From Amycolatopsis sp. QT-25 (GTDB lineage Bacteria; Actinomycetota; Actinomycetes; Mycobacteriales; Pseudonocardiaceae), in NCBI RefSeq assembly GCF_029369745.1, contig NZ_CP120210.1, forward strand, positions 3,410,001-3,474,000: 64,000 nucleotides of DNA, read 5' to 3'. Position numbers and translations under genes: made by a program. A model generated the notes under the pieces. It was given only the letters and a program-made list of their open reading frames with translations. It was not told the origin of the DNA and did no database searches. This document shows, piece by piece, positions 34,021 through 42,786 of the stretch (its first letter is position 1; each line of letters begins with the position of its first letter).

Positions 34021-35316
34021 ATGAAGATCGTGCGCATGATCGGACTGGCCGTCGTGACGGCCTCCGCGCTGGTGCTGTCCATGACGGCGGCGTCCGCACA
34101 CGACCCCGAGACGGCGGAGGGACAGGCGGCGGCGAGGACCTTCCTGGCCGACCACGTGCCGGCCGAGCGGCACGCCGTCACCGGTACCGCGGCGGGTGTT
34201 CCGTGCGTCAACGGCATGGCCGACAAATACCCGTGCAAGAACGTCGATCTGCTCAGCGTGCTTCCGTTGTCCGGTCTCGGCGGCGGGAACGGCAACGACA
34301 TCTGGGGCTGGACCGATCCTTCCTCCGGCAAGGAATACGCGATCGTCGGCCGGACCAACGGCACCGCGTTCGTCGACCTGAGCGTCCCGACCTCGCCGAA
34401 GTTCCTCGGCAACCTGCCGTCCAACGGCGGCAGCAGTTCGTGGCGGGACATGAAGGTGTACAAGAACCACGCGTTCATCGTGGCCGACTTCATCACCGGG
34501 CACGGTATGCAGGTGTTCGACCTGACCAGACTGCGCACGGTCACCACTCCGCAGACCTTCACCGCCGACGCGCTGTACCGGGAATTCGGTCCGGCGCACA
34601 ACATCGCGATCAACGAGGAGACCGGTTTCGCCTACGCGATCGGCTCCAACACGTGCAGCGGCGGTCCGCACATCGTCGACATCCAGAACCCGAAGGCGCC
34701 GTCCAAGGCGGGCTGTGTTTCGCAGGACGGCTACACCCACGACACGCAGTGCGTCGTCTACCGGGGACCGGACGCGGCGTACCGCGGCAAGGAAATCTGC
34801 TTCAACGCCAACGAGGACACGCTGACCATCGTCGACGTCACCGACAAGGCGAGGCCGGTCCAGATCTCCCGCAAGGGCTACTCGGGCGCGCAGTACTCGC
34901 ACCAGGGCTGGCTGACCGGCGACCAGCGGTACTTCCTGCTGGACGACGAACTGGACGAGTCGCGCGGCACCGACAAGCGCACCAAGACCTACGTCTGGGA
35001 TTTGGCGAAGCTGTCCGCCCCGGTGCACACCGGCGTCTACAGTTCACCGGCCACCGCGATCGACCACAACCAGTACATCAAGGGCCAGTACTCCTACCAG
35101 GCGAACTACCAGGCGGGGCTGCGCATCCTCGACGTCAGCGGGGTCGCTTCGGCGAAGCTGTCCGAAGTCGGCTACTTCGACATCTACCCTTCGGGCAACT
35201 CCGCGAACTTCAACGGGGCGTGGAGCAATTACCCGTACTTCTCCAGCGGCATCGTCATCGTCAACGGCATCGAGCAGGGCCTGGTCGTGGTGAAGCCGAA
35301 CCTCGGCGGGCAGTGA
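34021..35316 (+). CDS. secreted choice-of-anchor B family protein
   Basis: 431 residues from ATG 34021 with GAGGAG ribosome site. Signal peptide about 1-22 (IGLAVVTASALVLSMTAASA). The mature protein is a beta-propeller-like repeat protein: DIWGWTDPSSGKEYAIVGRT, GTAFVDLSVPTSPKFLGNLP, SSWRDMKVYKNHAFIVAD, HNIAINEETGFAYAIGSN, HIVDIQNPKAPSKAGC, HDTQCVVY and GLRILDVSG. These repeats (VDxxxP.xP) are the LVIVD-type blades of the 'choice-of-anchor B' family, found at surfaces in many bacteria. Six cysteines could form disulfides. The downstream membrane protein begins 12 bases after the stop, so the two form an operon. Molecular role unknown. Confidence 0.85.
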   Translation: MKIVRMIGLAVVTASALVLSMTAASAHDPETAEGQAAARTFLADHVPAERHAVTGTAAGVPCVNGMADKYPCKNVDLLSVLPLSGLGGGNGNDIWGWTDPSSGKEYAIVGRTNGTAFVDLSVPTSPKFLGNLPSNGGSSSWRDMKVYKNHAFIVADFITGHGMQVFDLTRLRTVTTPQTFTADALYREFGPAHNIAINEETGFAYAIGSNTCSGGPHIVDIQNPKAPSKAGCVSQDGYTHDTQCVVYRGPDAAYRGKEICFNANEDTLTIVDVTDKARPVQISRKGYSGAQYSHQGWLTGDQRYFLLDDELDESRGTDKRTKTYVWDLAKLSAPVHTGVYSSPATAIDHNQYIKGQYSYQANYQAGLRILDVSGVASAKLSEVGYFDIYPSGNSANFNGAWSNYPYFSSGIVIVNGIEQGLVVVKPNLGGQ

Positions 35317-35328
35317 CCGGGGGCGATC

Positions 35329-36216
35329 GTGCGCAAACCCCGGCTCACGGACTGGTTGTTCCTGGCATTGGCCTTGGTGCTCGGTGTGGCCGCGGTGTTC
35401 GTCGCGCTCCGGCCGACACCCGGCTCCGCGCATTCTGCTCACCAGCGGTCCGCCGAGACCGTGACGGCGGACCTGCTTCCCGCCGCGCACAGTGACGGGC
35501 TGTCGGAGGCCGAAAGCGGCTACCGGTTCGAGCGGATCACCACGCCCTCCGTCCGGGGCCCCGAGGTGCCGGTCGCTTTCCGGATCCTCGGGCCCGACGG
35601 ACGGCCGGTCACTCGTTTCCTGGACAACCAAACCAGACAACTGCATTTCTTCGCCGTGCGCGACGACATGAACGTCTTCCAGCACGTGCATCCGACTTTG
35701 GACGGCGACGTCTGGCGCACGAGCCTCACCCTGACCGACGGCGGCGCGTACCGGATGTTCGCCGAGTTCGTCCCGCTCGACACCAAGGATCCGAAACATC
35801 CGGTGGTGCTCGGCGTCCCGTTCACCGTGCCCGGCGACACCACGTTCGTGCCGGTGCCCGCACCCGCCGCGGACACCGTGACGGCCACGGGTTACCGGGT
35901 GACGCGGGTGGACGGGGCGGCCCGGATCCCGTCGCTGCGGGCACAGGTTCTCCGCTTCGCCCTCCGCGGCCCCGACGGCGCGTTCGTCACCGCGGTCGAT
36001 CCGCATCTGGGTGCGAACGGCCATATGACCGGATTTCACACCATGCTGCTGTCGGCCACGCATCTGCATCCGGTCCAGCCGCTCGGCGCGGCGCTGGCCG
36101 GCGGCGAGCTCACCTTCCATTCCCTGTTCTCGGAACGCGGGGAGTACCGGCTGTTCCTCGAGTTCTCCCACGGTGGACGGGTGCACACGGCCGCGATCAC
36201 GGTCGCGGTCGACTAG
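35329..36216 (+). CDS. membrane-anchored His-rich secreted protein
   Basis: 295 residues from GTG 35329. An N-terminal hydrophobic segment (about 8-27, DWLFLALALVLGVAAVFVAL) acts as a signal anchor, with the rest outside the cell. Two beta-rich repeats follow. In the first, RQLHFFAVRDDMNVFQHVHP leads to GGAYRMFAEFVP. In the second, DPHLGANGHMTGFHTMLLSA and THLHP lead to GEYRLFLEFSHGG. The clustered His and Met residues (HVHP, HMTGFH, HLHP) are suited to copper or other soft-metal binding, and this arrangement is seen in secreted proteins near copper-resistance genes. The gene follows the choice-of-anchor B gene by 12 bases. Metal binding is inference only. Confidence 0.7.
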   Translation: MRKPRLTDWLFLALALVLGVAAVFVALRPTPGSAHSAHQRSAETVTADLLPAAHSDGLSEAESGYRFERITTPSVRGPEVPVAFRILGPDGRPVTRFLDNQTRQLHFFAVRDDMNVFQHVHPTLDGDVWRTSLTLTDGGAYRMFAEFVPLDTKDPKHPVVLGVPFTVPGDTTFVPVPAPAADTVTATGYRVTRVDGAARIPSLRAQVLRFALRGPDGAFVTAVDPHLGANGHMTGFHTMLLSATHLHPVQPLGAALAGGELTFHSLFSERGEYRLFLEFSHGGRVHTAAITVAVD

Positions 36217-36343
36217 ATCGGAGGTCGGCCAGGAGGGGAGCCCCGTGGTCCCGGTGTCCGCGCTGGAGGCGAAGCTCGCACGGACGGTCCGGCGTCGAGG
36301 CGAAACCTTCCCGCGCGGACGCTGAATCCGACAGAATGACCCC

Positions 36344-36954
36344 GTGCGAATACTTCGTGTCGTGGTGACGCTCGTCCTGCTCGGTCTCGCCGGTTGCCAA
36401 GGCGGGGTCTCCGGTCAAGCCGAGTCCGAGGGCGACAGCTTCACGATCAAGGACGGGTCGCGGCTCGGTTCCGGCCGGTCCTGGCCGAGTTCCCGCCGGG
36501 TCCGGCGACAGGTTCGGCGACCGACCGGCAGAGCACCGATCCCGCCGGGCAACAGGCCGCCGCGGCGGCGCTGGACTGCTCGGCGGGTCCGGATCCGCTG
36601 GACGGCCGGGACGATCCGGCGCTCCCGCTGGTCAGCTGCGACCGCGTGGAGGGCAGGAGATACCTGCTCGGCCCGGCGTTCCTCACCGGAGCCGACCTCA
36701 GCCGCGCGAACGCCCGGCTCGACACGCGGTCGGGAGGCCCGTTCGTCGGGCTCAGCTTCACCGACGCGGGCGCGCGGACGTGGGCCGACTGGACCGCCGG
36801 GAACGTCGGCAAGCAGGTCGCGATGGTGCTGAAGAGCCGCGTGCTGACCGCGCCGATGATCCAGTCCGCCATCACCGGCGGGGAAACCCAGATCACCGGC
36901 AAGTTCACCATGAACGATGCCCGCCAACTGGCACGCGACATCGCCGGCGCCTGA
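36344..36954 (+). pseudogene. SecD-like P1-head lipoprotein, frameshifted
   Basis: The first frame (ATG or GTG at 36344) encodes a lipoprotein signal, MRILRVVVTLVLLGLAGC with lipobox LAGC, then GDSFTIKDGSRL. A one-base shift at about 36461-36468 leads into FRPVLAEFPPGPATG, CDRVEGRRYLLGPAFLTGAD, LSFTDAGARTWADWTAGNVG and VLTAPMIQSAITGGETQITG, ending at 36954. The second part is the SecDF P1 head subdomain, which in SecD sits outside the membrane; stand-alone lipoprotein versions occur in actinomycetes. Joined length is about 203 residues and otherwise complete, so the shift may be a base-call error in a GC-rich stretch. Function unknown. Confidence 0.75.
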
Positions 36955-37068
36955 GCCCGGACCGAACGGCCCCTGTCCCTTCAGTGGCCATGCCGGAGAC
37001 TCGGGTCGCCGCGGAATACGATCACCGAACCCGACGTTTGAGCGTTCAACTACTTGAGGAGTTGGACA

Positions 37069-38124
37069 ATGGGTTACGAGATCCTGGGCACCCGGCAAGA
37101 GCCGACCTTCGGCCTGGACACGTTCGGCGACGTCGAGAACGGCAGGGACGGCCAGCCGGTGAGCCAGGCCGAAGCCATCCGTCAGGTCGTGGCCGAGGGC
37201 GTCCTCGCCGACCAGGTGGGCGTGGACTACTTCGGCGTCGGCGAACATCACCGCGCGGAGATGGCGGTGTCCTCGCCGGACGTCGTGCTGGCCGCGATCG
37301 CGGGGCGGACCGAACGGCTCCGGCTGGGCACGGCCGTCACGGTGCTCAGCTCGGACGACCCGGTGCGGGTGTACGAGCGATTCGCCACGCTGGACGCCGT
37401 TTCCCGTGGCCGCGCCGAAGTCACGCTCGGCCGGGGCTCGTTCACCGAGTCGTTCCCGCTGTTCGGCTATTCGCTGGACGACTACGAAGTGCTCTTCGCC
37501 GAGAAACTCGACCTGTTCACCCGGTTGCAGGGGGAGAAGCCGGTCGACTGGTCCGGGACCGTCCGTCCCGCGCTGGAAGGCGCGCAGGCGTTCCCGGTCA
37601 CCGAAGCGGGCGGTCTGCCCGCCTGGGTCGGCGTCGGCGGGACCCCGCAGTCCGTGGTCCGCGCGGCCGCGTACGGCCTGCCGCTGGTGATGGCCGTGAT
37701 CGGCGGGTCGCCGGAGCGGTTCACCCCGCTCGCGGACCTGTACCGGCGTGCGGTGAAGGAGGCCGGTCATCAGGAGCTGCCGATCTCGATGCACAGCCCT
37801 GGACATGTCGCCGAGACCGACGAGCTGGCCGTCGCCCAGCATTTCGCGCATCACCAGGCCGCTTTCGCCAAGATCGGCGCCGAACGGGGCTGGGGCCCGA
37901 TGTCCCGTGCCGACTACGACGCCATGGCCGGGTCGCGCGGCGCGCTGTTCGTCGGCTCGCCGGATACCGTCGCGCAAAAGATCGCGTGGGCGGTGCGGAC
38001 CCTTGGCCTGTCGCGATTCCAGCTCAAATACAGCGTCGGCGCGCTTCCGCACGAGCAGCGCCTGAACTCGATCCGGCTCTACGGCGAACAGGTCGTCCCG
38101 CGCGTGAGGGAACTGCTCGGCTAG
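37069..38124 (+). CDS. LLM-class flavin-dependent oxidoreductase
   Basis: 351 residues from ATG 37069 (MGYEILGTRQ), ribosome site GAGGAG at 37057. Family features: ADQVGVDYFGVGEHHRAEMA, LRLGTAVTVLSSDDPVRVYE, RFATLDAVSRGRAEVTLGRG SFTESFPLFG, and the C-terminal HEQRLNSIRLYGEQVVP. The '(G)EHH' motif and phosphate-site 'LGRGSF' are typical of the FMN luciferase-like group (limonene/alkanal type). The predicted promoter region holds TTGA-GCGT-TCAA (about 37037-37048), a possible operator. The AraC gene starts 10 bases downstream and may regulate it or respond to its product. Confidence 0.9.
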   Translation: MGYEILGTRQEPTFGLDTFGDVENGRDGQPVSQAEAIRQVVAEGVLADQVGVDYFGVGEHHRAEMAVSSPDVVLAAIAGRTERLRLGTAVTVLSSDDPVRVYERFATLDAVSRGRAEVTLGRGSFTESFPLFGYSLDDYEVLFAEKLDLFTRLQGEKPVDWSGTVRPALEGAQAFPVTEAGGLPAWVGVGGTPQSVVRAAAYGLPLVMAVIGGSPERFTPLADLYRRAVKEAGHQELPISMHSPGHVAETDELAVAQHFAHHQAAFAKIGAERGWGPMSRADYDAMAGSRGALFVGSPDTVAQKIAWAVRTLGLSRFQLKYSVGALPHEQRLNSIRLYGEQVVPRVRELLG

Positions 38125-38127
38125 CCT
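38122..38127 (+). promoter_or_regulatory. leaderless -10 element for the AraC gene
   Basis: TAGCCT at 38122-38127 includes the TAG stop of the LLM gene. Exactly seven bases follow, then GTG 38135, so transcription is predicted to begin on the start codon. It lets the AraC gene be expressed separately from the LLM gene. Confidence 0.45.
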
Positions 38128-38134
38128 CGAAGTC

Positions 38135-39025
38135 GTGGTGTTCGATTCCGAGCGATTCGACCTTCAGCCCTACACCGGTTTCGACATGTCCCGTTACGTC
38201 CGGCGGACCTCGTGCAGTTGGGAGGATTCCGGTTGGAAGTCGCTGCTCGTCCAGCGGTTCGAGCACGTTCCGGTCGCCGACGACCTGCGGCTGCCCGCCG
38301 TCGCGGATCTCCATCTCGTCCTGCCGCTTTCGGGACGGGCGGTGATGGAGACCCGCGGCGAAGGCCGGTGGATTCGCCACCAGTGGGGGCCGGGACGGCT
38401 CGAACTCGCCGTTCCCGGCAAGCCGGTGCTGCGCCGCTACCGCGGGGACGCCTCGATGCGCAGCCTGCAGGTGCACATCCCGGGTCCCTCGGTGGAGGCG
38501 GTCGCCGCGCGGCTGGGCGGCCGTGCGGTGGACCACGAAGCGATGGCGGCGTCCGTGGCCGGGGGAGATCCGTTGCTCGACGAACTGGTGCGGGCGGTCG
38601 GGAACGCGAGGGAGAACGACGACCTCTACGCCGAATCCGCGGCCGCCTTCCTCACCGTGCACCTGCTCACGCGCCACGCGCGGAAACCGGACCCCCCGAG
38701 CGGCGGCCGGGAGGACGAACGGGTCCGCGCCGCCGTCGCGATGATGCGTGACCGGCTGGGTGACCCGCTCAGCGTCGCCGAAATCGCCGATGAGGTACAT
38801 CTGAGCGTCTACCACTTCATCCGGGTCTTCAAAGAGAAGACCGGTGAGACACCGCATCGTTTCCTCGGCGGGCTCCGCATCGAGGAGGCGCGCAGACTGC
38901 TGCGCGGCACCGACCTCCCGATCGCGCGGATCGCGGAAAGGTGCGGGTTCACCACTCCCGGCGCCTTGTCGGCCGCTTTCCTGCGGCACACCGGAGCGCG
39001 GCCCTCCGACTACCGCAATTCCTGA
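38135..39025 (+). CDS. AraC-family transcriptional regulator with cupin sensor
   Basis: 296 residues from GTG 38135. The N-terminal half (about 1-150) is the AraC-like cupin arm: DLHLVLPLSGRAVMETRGEG, GPGRLELAVPGKPVLRRYRG. The C-terminal half (about 190-296) has two HTH motifs: DPLSVAEIADEVHLSVYHFI with RVFKEKTGETPHRFLGGLRI, and DLPIARIAERCGFTTPGALS with AAFLRHTGARPSDYR. It lies 10 bases after an LLM oxidoreductase and 59 before an SRPBCC gene, both plausible targets. Effector unknown. Confidence 0.9.
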   Translation: MVFDSERFDLQPYTGFDMSRYVRRTSCSWEDSGWKSLLVQRFEHVPVADDLRLPAVADLHLVLPLSGRAVMETRGEGRWIRHQWGPGRLELAVPGKPVLRRYRGDASMRSLQVHIPGPSVEAVAARLGGRAVDHEAMAASVAGGDPLLDELVRAVGNARENDDLYAESAAAFLTVHLLTRHARKPDPPSGGREDERVRAAVAMMRDRLGDPLSVAEIADEVHLSVYHFIRVFKEKTGETPHRFLGGLRIEEARRLLRGTDLPIARIAERCGFTTPGALSAAFLRHTGARPSDYRNS

Positions 39026-39084
39026 TCACGGCTCCGCAATTCCGCAGCTGGTGACCCTGGCCGCCCGTTCCTAGGGTGAGCCGG

Positions 39085-39549
39085 GTGAATAGTTCCGGAT
39101 TGCAGTCGTACGACGTCACCGCCGAATCGACGGCACCGCCCGCCGCGGTGTGGGCGCTGTTGCTGGACGCCCGCAGCTGGCCGGTCTGGTCGCGGGTGGG
39201 TTCCCTGGAAATCGCCGCGTCGCGAGGACTTTCCGCCGACGGGCGAGACGAGGTCGGTGCCGTCCGTGCCTTCCGCACCGGCAAGACGGTCACCAAGGAG
39301 CGGATCACCGCCCTCGAACCCGGACGCCGGTTCGCCTACGAGGGGGTGGACGTCCCGGTGATGGTCGATTACCAGGCCTCGGTCGATCTGATGGGAACGC
39401 CCGCTGGAGGAACGCAGATCCGTTGGCACGGAACATATCGCGTGGGCAAGGGTAAAGCGTGGATCTTCCGGTGGTATCTCCGCCGCTTCATGCGGGACAT
39501 GGCGACCGGGCTCGCCGACCACGCCGGCGGCCCGGTCAAGCGGCCATGA
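39085..39549 (+). CDS. SRPBCC (polyketide cyclase/dehydrase-like) family protein
   Basis: 154 residues. GTG 39085 is preferred over GTG 39076 because a -10 element TAGGGT lies at 39072-39077 with seven bases between, implying a leaderless message that begins at 39085. The fold is START/Bet v1-like: QSYDVTAESTAPPAAVWALL, ARSWPVWSRVGSLEIAA, RAFRTGKTVTKERITALEPG, FAYEGVDVPVMVDYQASVDL, GTQIRWHGTYRVGKG and a long C-terminal helix (WIFRWYLRRFMRDMATGLAD). Such proteins bind hydrophobic ligands in a central cavity; a few are cyclases. No specific ligand can be named. It converges on the M64 peptidase 7 bases later. Confidence 0.85.
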   Translation: MNSSGLQSYDVTAESTAPPAAVWALLLDARSWPVWSRVGSLEIAASRGLSADGRDEVGAVRAFRTGKTVTKERITALEPGRRFAYEGVDVPVMVDYQASVDLMGTPAGGTQIRWHGTYRVGKGKAWIFRWYLRRFMRDMATGLADHAGGPVKRP

Positions 39550-39556
39550 CGAGGAA

Positions 39557-40519
39557 TCAGTGCCGATGAGCGGTTTCGCGGTGGAAGCCCGCGATCATCG
39601 CTTCGGTGCTCGGCGGGTTGAAGGGCTGCCCGAGCGTGCGCATCAGTGAGTTCACGCTGGGACGGTACATCCCGGTCTTGCAGTAGCGGGACCCTTCGAA
39701 GGCGCCGACGGTGCCGCCGTCGGGGGAGGGCTTGCCGAGCCAGGTGTACCACTTGGCTCGGCGGTCCCGCATCTGCGCGGCCGTGAGCGCGGAAGCGTTG
39801 GGCTCCCGGGGTTCGCGGGCATCGCAAGTGCCGTAATCGTACTCGTCGGCGAGCCCGCCGACGGAGTGCCCGAGTTCGTGGGCGACGATCTGGCTGGCCT
39901 GGATGTTGCCGCCCGAGGAGGTCGCGACCCCGCCACCGGCGCCACCGTACTTCGTCGTGTTCGCCAGCATGATGACCTGATCGACGTCCGGCGCGGCCGC
40001 GGCGTACTGGTTCGCCTTGGTCTCGTTGACGCACAACAGCCGTTCGATACCGCCGCACCAGAAGTACGAGCCCAGCGCGGTGGTGCGCCGTATCCCCTGG
40101 GTCGGATCGTTGGTGATGCCGGACTGCGGTGACACCACGTCGACCTGCCACAGGTTGAACTGTTTGCGGTAGCTCTTGTACGGCTCGATGGCGAACAGCG
40201 CCGCGATGCTGGAGCGGACGTGCTGCGAGTACGTGCCCAACTGGGTGGAGGTGTAGCCGTCACCGACGAAGACCAGGTCGAAGGTGGTCTCGCTCGGGCC
40301 GTTGGTTTCGATCGGGGTCACCGCGGCGGCGCTCGCGATCTGCCGCGGCGCGGCGGTTCTGTCCGAGGCGGGCCGGGTGACGTCCACCCGGGTGATGGTC
40401 CCTCCTGGTTCGAAGGCCTCCATCGATGTCGTGAACCGGGGAGCCGCCGACGCCGTCGCGGGAACGAGTGCGGCGACGAGGGTGGCGGTCAGCGCGACCA
40501 TGAGACAGGCGCGTCGCAT
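39557..40519 (-). CDS. secreted M64-family zinc metallopeptidase
   Basis: 320 residues from ATG 40519 with strong ribosome site AAGGAG. Signal peptide 1-26 (LMVALTATLVAALVPATASA). The catalytic domain has TFDLVFVGDGYT, YKSYRKQFNLWQVDVVSPQS GI, and the extended zinc motif HELGHSVGGLADEY (His214, Glu215, His218, with Asp225/Glu226 near the third ligand). A later YRPSVNSLMRTLG loop is the conserved serine-methionine turn. M64 includes the Clostridium ramosum IgA protease and many secreted homologues in actinomycetes. Five cysteines in the mature part suggest disulfides. It diverges from a LysR gene with a 94-base gap, which may control it. Confidence 0.9.
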   Translation of the reverse strand: MRRACLMVALTATLVAALVPATASAAPRFTTSMEAFEPGGTITRVDVTRPASDRTAAPRQIASAAAVTPIETNGPSETTFDLVFVGDGYTSTQLGTYSQHVRSSIAALFAIEPYKSYRKQFNLWQVDVVSPQSGITNDPTQGIRRTTALGSYFWCGGIERLLCVNETKANQYAAAAPDVDQVIMLANTTKYGGAGGGVATSSGGNIQASQIVAHELGHSVGGLADEYDYGTCDAREPREPNASALTAAQMRDRRAKWYTWLGKPSPDGGTVGAFEGSRYCKTGMYRPSVNSLMRTLGQPFNPPSTEAMIAGFHRETAHRH

Positions 40520-40613
40520 GCGTACTCCTTGCGGGGAGGGTGGGGGAGCAGGAAAAACGATCCCGACTTTCGACGGCTTCCGGCACATCCCAAGTGGCCA
40601 TAAGGTCCGCGTG

Positions 40614-41588
40614 ATGGACGTCGAGTTACGTCACCTGCGCGTGGTGTGCGCCGTCGCCGACGCGGGCAGCATCACGCGCGCGGCGATCGCCCTCGGGAGC
40701 ACCCAGCCCGCGCTGACCGCCGCCGTGCAACGGATCGAGCGCGCGTTCGGCGGCACCCTGTTCGTCCGCGGCCGGGACGGCGTCTTCCCGACGGCGTTCG
40801 GCGAATGCGTGCTCCGCCGCGCGCGGGCCGTTCTCGCCGCGGCGGACACGATGCACCGGGACGCGGCACGCTGGCTCGCGGAAGGCGATGGACGTCCTGT
40901 CGCGTTGGGTGGGATCGGCGGTTCGATGGTCGTGGAACTGGCGGACCGGCTCGGTGATGCCGGCCGCGGGCAAGCGGTTTCGGTGACCACCGAGTTCTCG
41001 CCGTCGCGGCTACTGGATCTCGTGGCCGGTGGACAGCTCGACGCCGCCGTCGTCGCCGACTATCCCGGGCACCGCCTGCCGTCCGCGCCGGGGGTGAGGT
41101 CACGGCCGCTGGCCACGCAACCGGTGTTCGTGGCGATCGCCGCGGACCATCCGGCCGCCCGTCACGGCGAGCTGGGCCTCGCCGATCTCGCCGGGGAACG
41201 GTGGGTGCTCGGACCGTCCGACGGGGCAGGCTGGCCGGAGTGTTTCGAGGAAGCCTGTGCGCGGGCCGGATTCCGGCCGAAGGTCGCGCACCGGAGCACG
41301 GAACTGCGGCCACTGCAACGCCTGATCGCGGCGGGCCGGGCGATTTCCCCTTGCCAGGTCACCTTTCCCGCTTCGCCGGGCATCGCGATCCGCGCGCTGG
41401 CGGGAGATCCGTTGTGGATGCGGTATCTGATCGTCTGGAGCCTCGAAGGCGCCTTCGGCGGGGACAGCGACGCCTTGGTCGCCGCGGCCGAGGCGGCTTA
41501 CCGGTCCGACACCGAAAGCAGCCTCACCTATCGCCACTGGCTCGCCCGCCGCGGTGAACCGCTCGCGGCCCGGCGTGCCATCGGGTGA
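40614..41588 (+). CDS. LysR-family transcriptional regulator
   Basis: 324 residues from ATG 40614 (MDVELRHLRVVCAVADAGSI). The HTH is TRAAIALGSTQPALTAAVQR with IERAFGGTLFVRGRDGVFPT. The effector domain begins VALGGIGGSMVVELADRL and has the ADHPAARHGELGLADLAGER turn. It belongs to the LysR group with 'QP.L...I..IE...G..LF.R', whose regulators respond to small molecules or redox signals. The divergent M64 peptidase is the obvious candidate target; I did not find a clear T-N11-A dyad in the 94-base gap. The longer upstream frame has no support. Confidence 0.9.
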   Translation: MDVELRHLRVVCAVADAGSITRAAIALGSTQPALTAAVQRIERAFGGTLFVRGRDGVFPTAFGECVLRRARAVLAAADTMHRDAARWLAEGDGRPVALGGIGGSMVVELADRLGDAGRGQAVSVTTEFSPSRLLDLVAGGQLDAAVVADYPGHRLPSAPGVRSRPLATQPVFVAIAADHPAARHGELGLADLAGERWVLGPSDGAGWPECFEEACARAGFRPKVAHRSTELRPLQRLIAAGRAISPCQVTFPASPGIAIRALAGDPLWMRYLIVWSLEGAFGGDSDALVAAAEAAYRSDTESSLTYRHWLARRGEPLAARRAIG

Positions 41589-41663
41589 CACCTGGTCAGG
41601 GAATACCCCTTGTCGGCCGGTGGGTCCTAGCCTCGGATCAGCTCATCGACGAAGGGTAAGAAA

Positions 41664-42416
41664 TTGCGTCTGCGCGCCCTGCTGGCCGCCGCTGTCCTGA
41701 CCATCTCCACCGCTCCGGCCGCGCTCGCCGCGCCGGACGTCGCCCACGGCACCGACGTCCCACTGGGACGGTTCGGGTTCGTCGCGAAGATCGCGATGAC
41801 GAAGATCCCCCGCCCGGACGGCTCGACCTACACCAGCTACTGCACGGGTGCGCTGGTCGCGCCCGGCTGGGTCGCCACGACCGGGCACTGCTTCCACGAC
41901 GCGCACCGCAAGCGGGTCGCGGGCAAGGTGCCGTATCCGACGATGGTGACGCTGGGCCTGGTCGACGAAGCGATCGAATCGGGTGTGGCCCGCAGGGCGA
42001 CCGAAGTGCTGCAGGCGAAGGAGAACGACGTCGCCCTCATCAAGCTGGACACCCCCGTGACCACGGTGACCCCGCTGTCGGTGCACCGCGCGCTGCCGAA
42101 GGCCGGCCAGCAGTTGACGCTGGCGGGCTGGGGCAGTTTGACCGTCACGAATCCCACCCCGGCGACCCGGATGCAGCAAGGCACCGTCCAGGTGGCGACG
42201 GTGGCCCCGACGACGCTCGGGGTGCGCGGTGCCGCGCCGTCGACCACGACCAGCGCCTGCACCTACGACTCGGGCGCGCCGTACTTCGTTCCGGAAGGCA
42301 AGGGCGGCGCGCTGGTCTCCCTGGAAACGACCGGACCGAATTGCCCGCACGCCGGAATCGAGACGACCTCCCGCGTGGACGTCGTCGCGGACTGGATCGC
42401 CACCCATACGGGCTAG
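41664..42416 (+). CDS. secreted trypsin-like serine protease (S1)
   Basis: 250 residues from TTG 41664, eight bases after a GAAGGG site; a TAGCCT -10 element lies at 41628-41633. Signal peptide 1-23 (RALLAAAVLTISTAPAALA). Catalytic residues are kept, with some neighbours changed: His75 in VATTGHC, Asp122 in KENDVALIKL and Ser203 in CTYDSGAPYF. The usual GDSGGP is YDSGAP, which may alter the oxyanion pocket. GWGSLTV is the standard strand before. It is secreted and probably active, though the unusual serine motif makes activity uncertain. Stands alone downstream of a LysR gene. Confidence 0.85.
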   Translation: MRLRALLAAAVLTISTAPAALAAPDVAHGTDVPLGRFGFVAKIAMTKIPRPDGSTYTSYCTGALVAPGWVATTGHCFHDAHRKRVAGKVPYPTMVTLGLVDEAIESGVARRATEVLQAKENDVALIKLDTPVTTVTPLSVHRALPKAGQQLTLAGWGSLTVTNPTPATRMQQGTVQVATVAPTTLGVRGAAPSTTTSACTYDSGAPYFVPEGKGGALVSLETTGPNCPHAGIETTSRVDVVADWIATHTG

Positions 42417-42636
42417 CGGACCGCTTCGGCCGGTGGTGGGCCGGGTGGGCGCCTGAGCAGGAGGTCAGTGCGACGACGAAGGCCCGGATGACCGCGCCTC
42501 CGGCGCCGTCGGAGCCCCTGTCACCGGATACCGGGGTCCCGGTCCCGGGTGCCCGAGCGGGTCTCCGGGCCAGGACCGGACCGCCCGTTGCCGGAGCCCT
42601 CGGAGCCCACTGGGTCCGAGCCCGGGCCGGCCTGGC

Positions 42637-42786
42637 TCAGAGCGTGAACGCGAGCCAGAGCGCGAGCCAGGCGCAGGCCGCGAAGGCCACGACGACCGCG
42701 AACACCCGCAGCCCGGCGGTGGCGATGCGGAGCGACGCGGTGCCGTCGTGCTGACGGTGCGGTCGGTGCTGTCGGTGATTGCCCAT
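42637..42786 (-). CDS. small single-pass membrane protein, 49 residues
   Basis: ATG 42786 follows a perfect AAGGAGG ribosome site at seven bases. The protein begins with a His-rich, basic, polar N-terminus (GNHRQHRPHRQHDGTASLRI) and ends with one membrane helix (about residues 25-49, LRVFAVVVAFAACAWLALWL followed by AFTL). Stop TGA at 42637-42639. The quality of the ribosome site and the clean helix support a real gene despite its size. The histidines could bind metal or fold at low pH, but this is speculation. No family recognised. Confidence 0.7.
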   Translation of the reverse strand: MGNHRQHRPHRQHDGTASLRIATAGLRVFAVVVAFAACAWLALWLAFTL

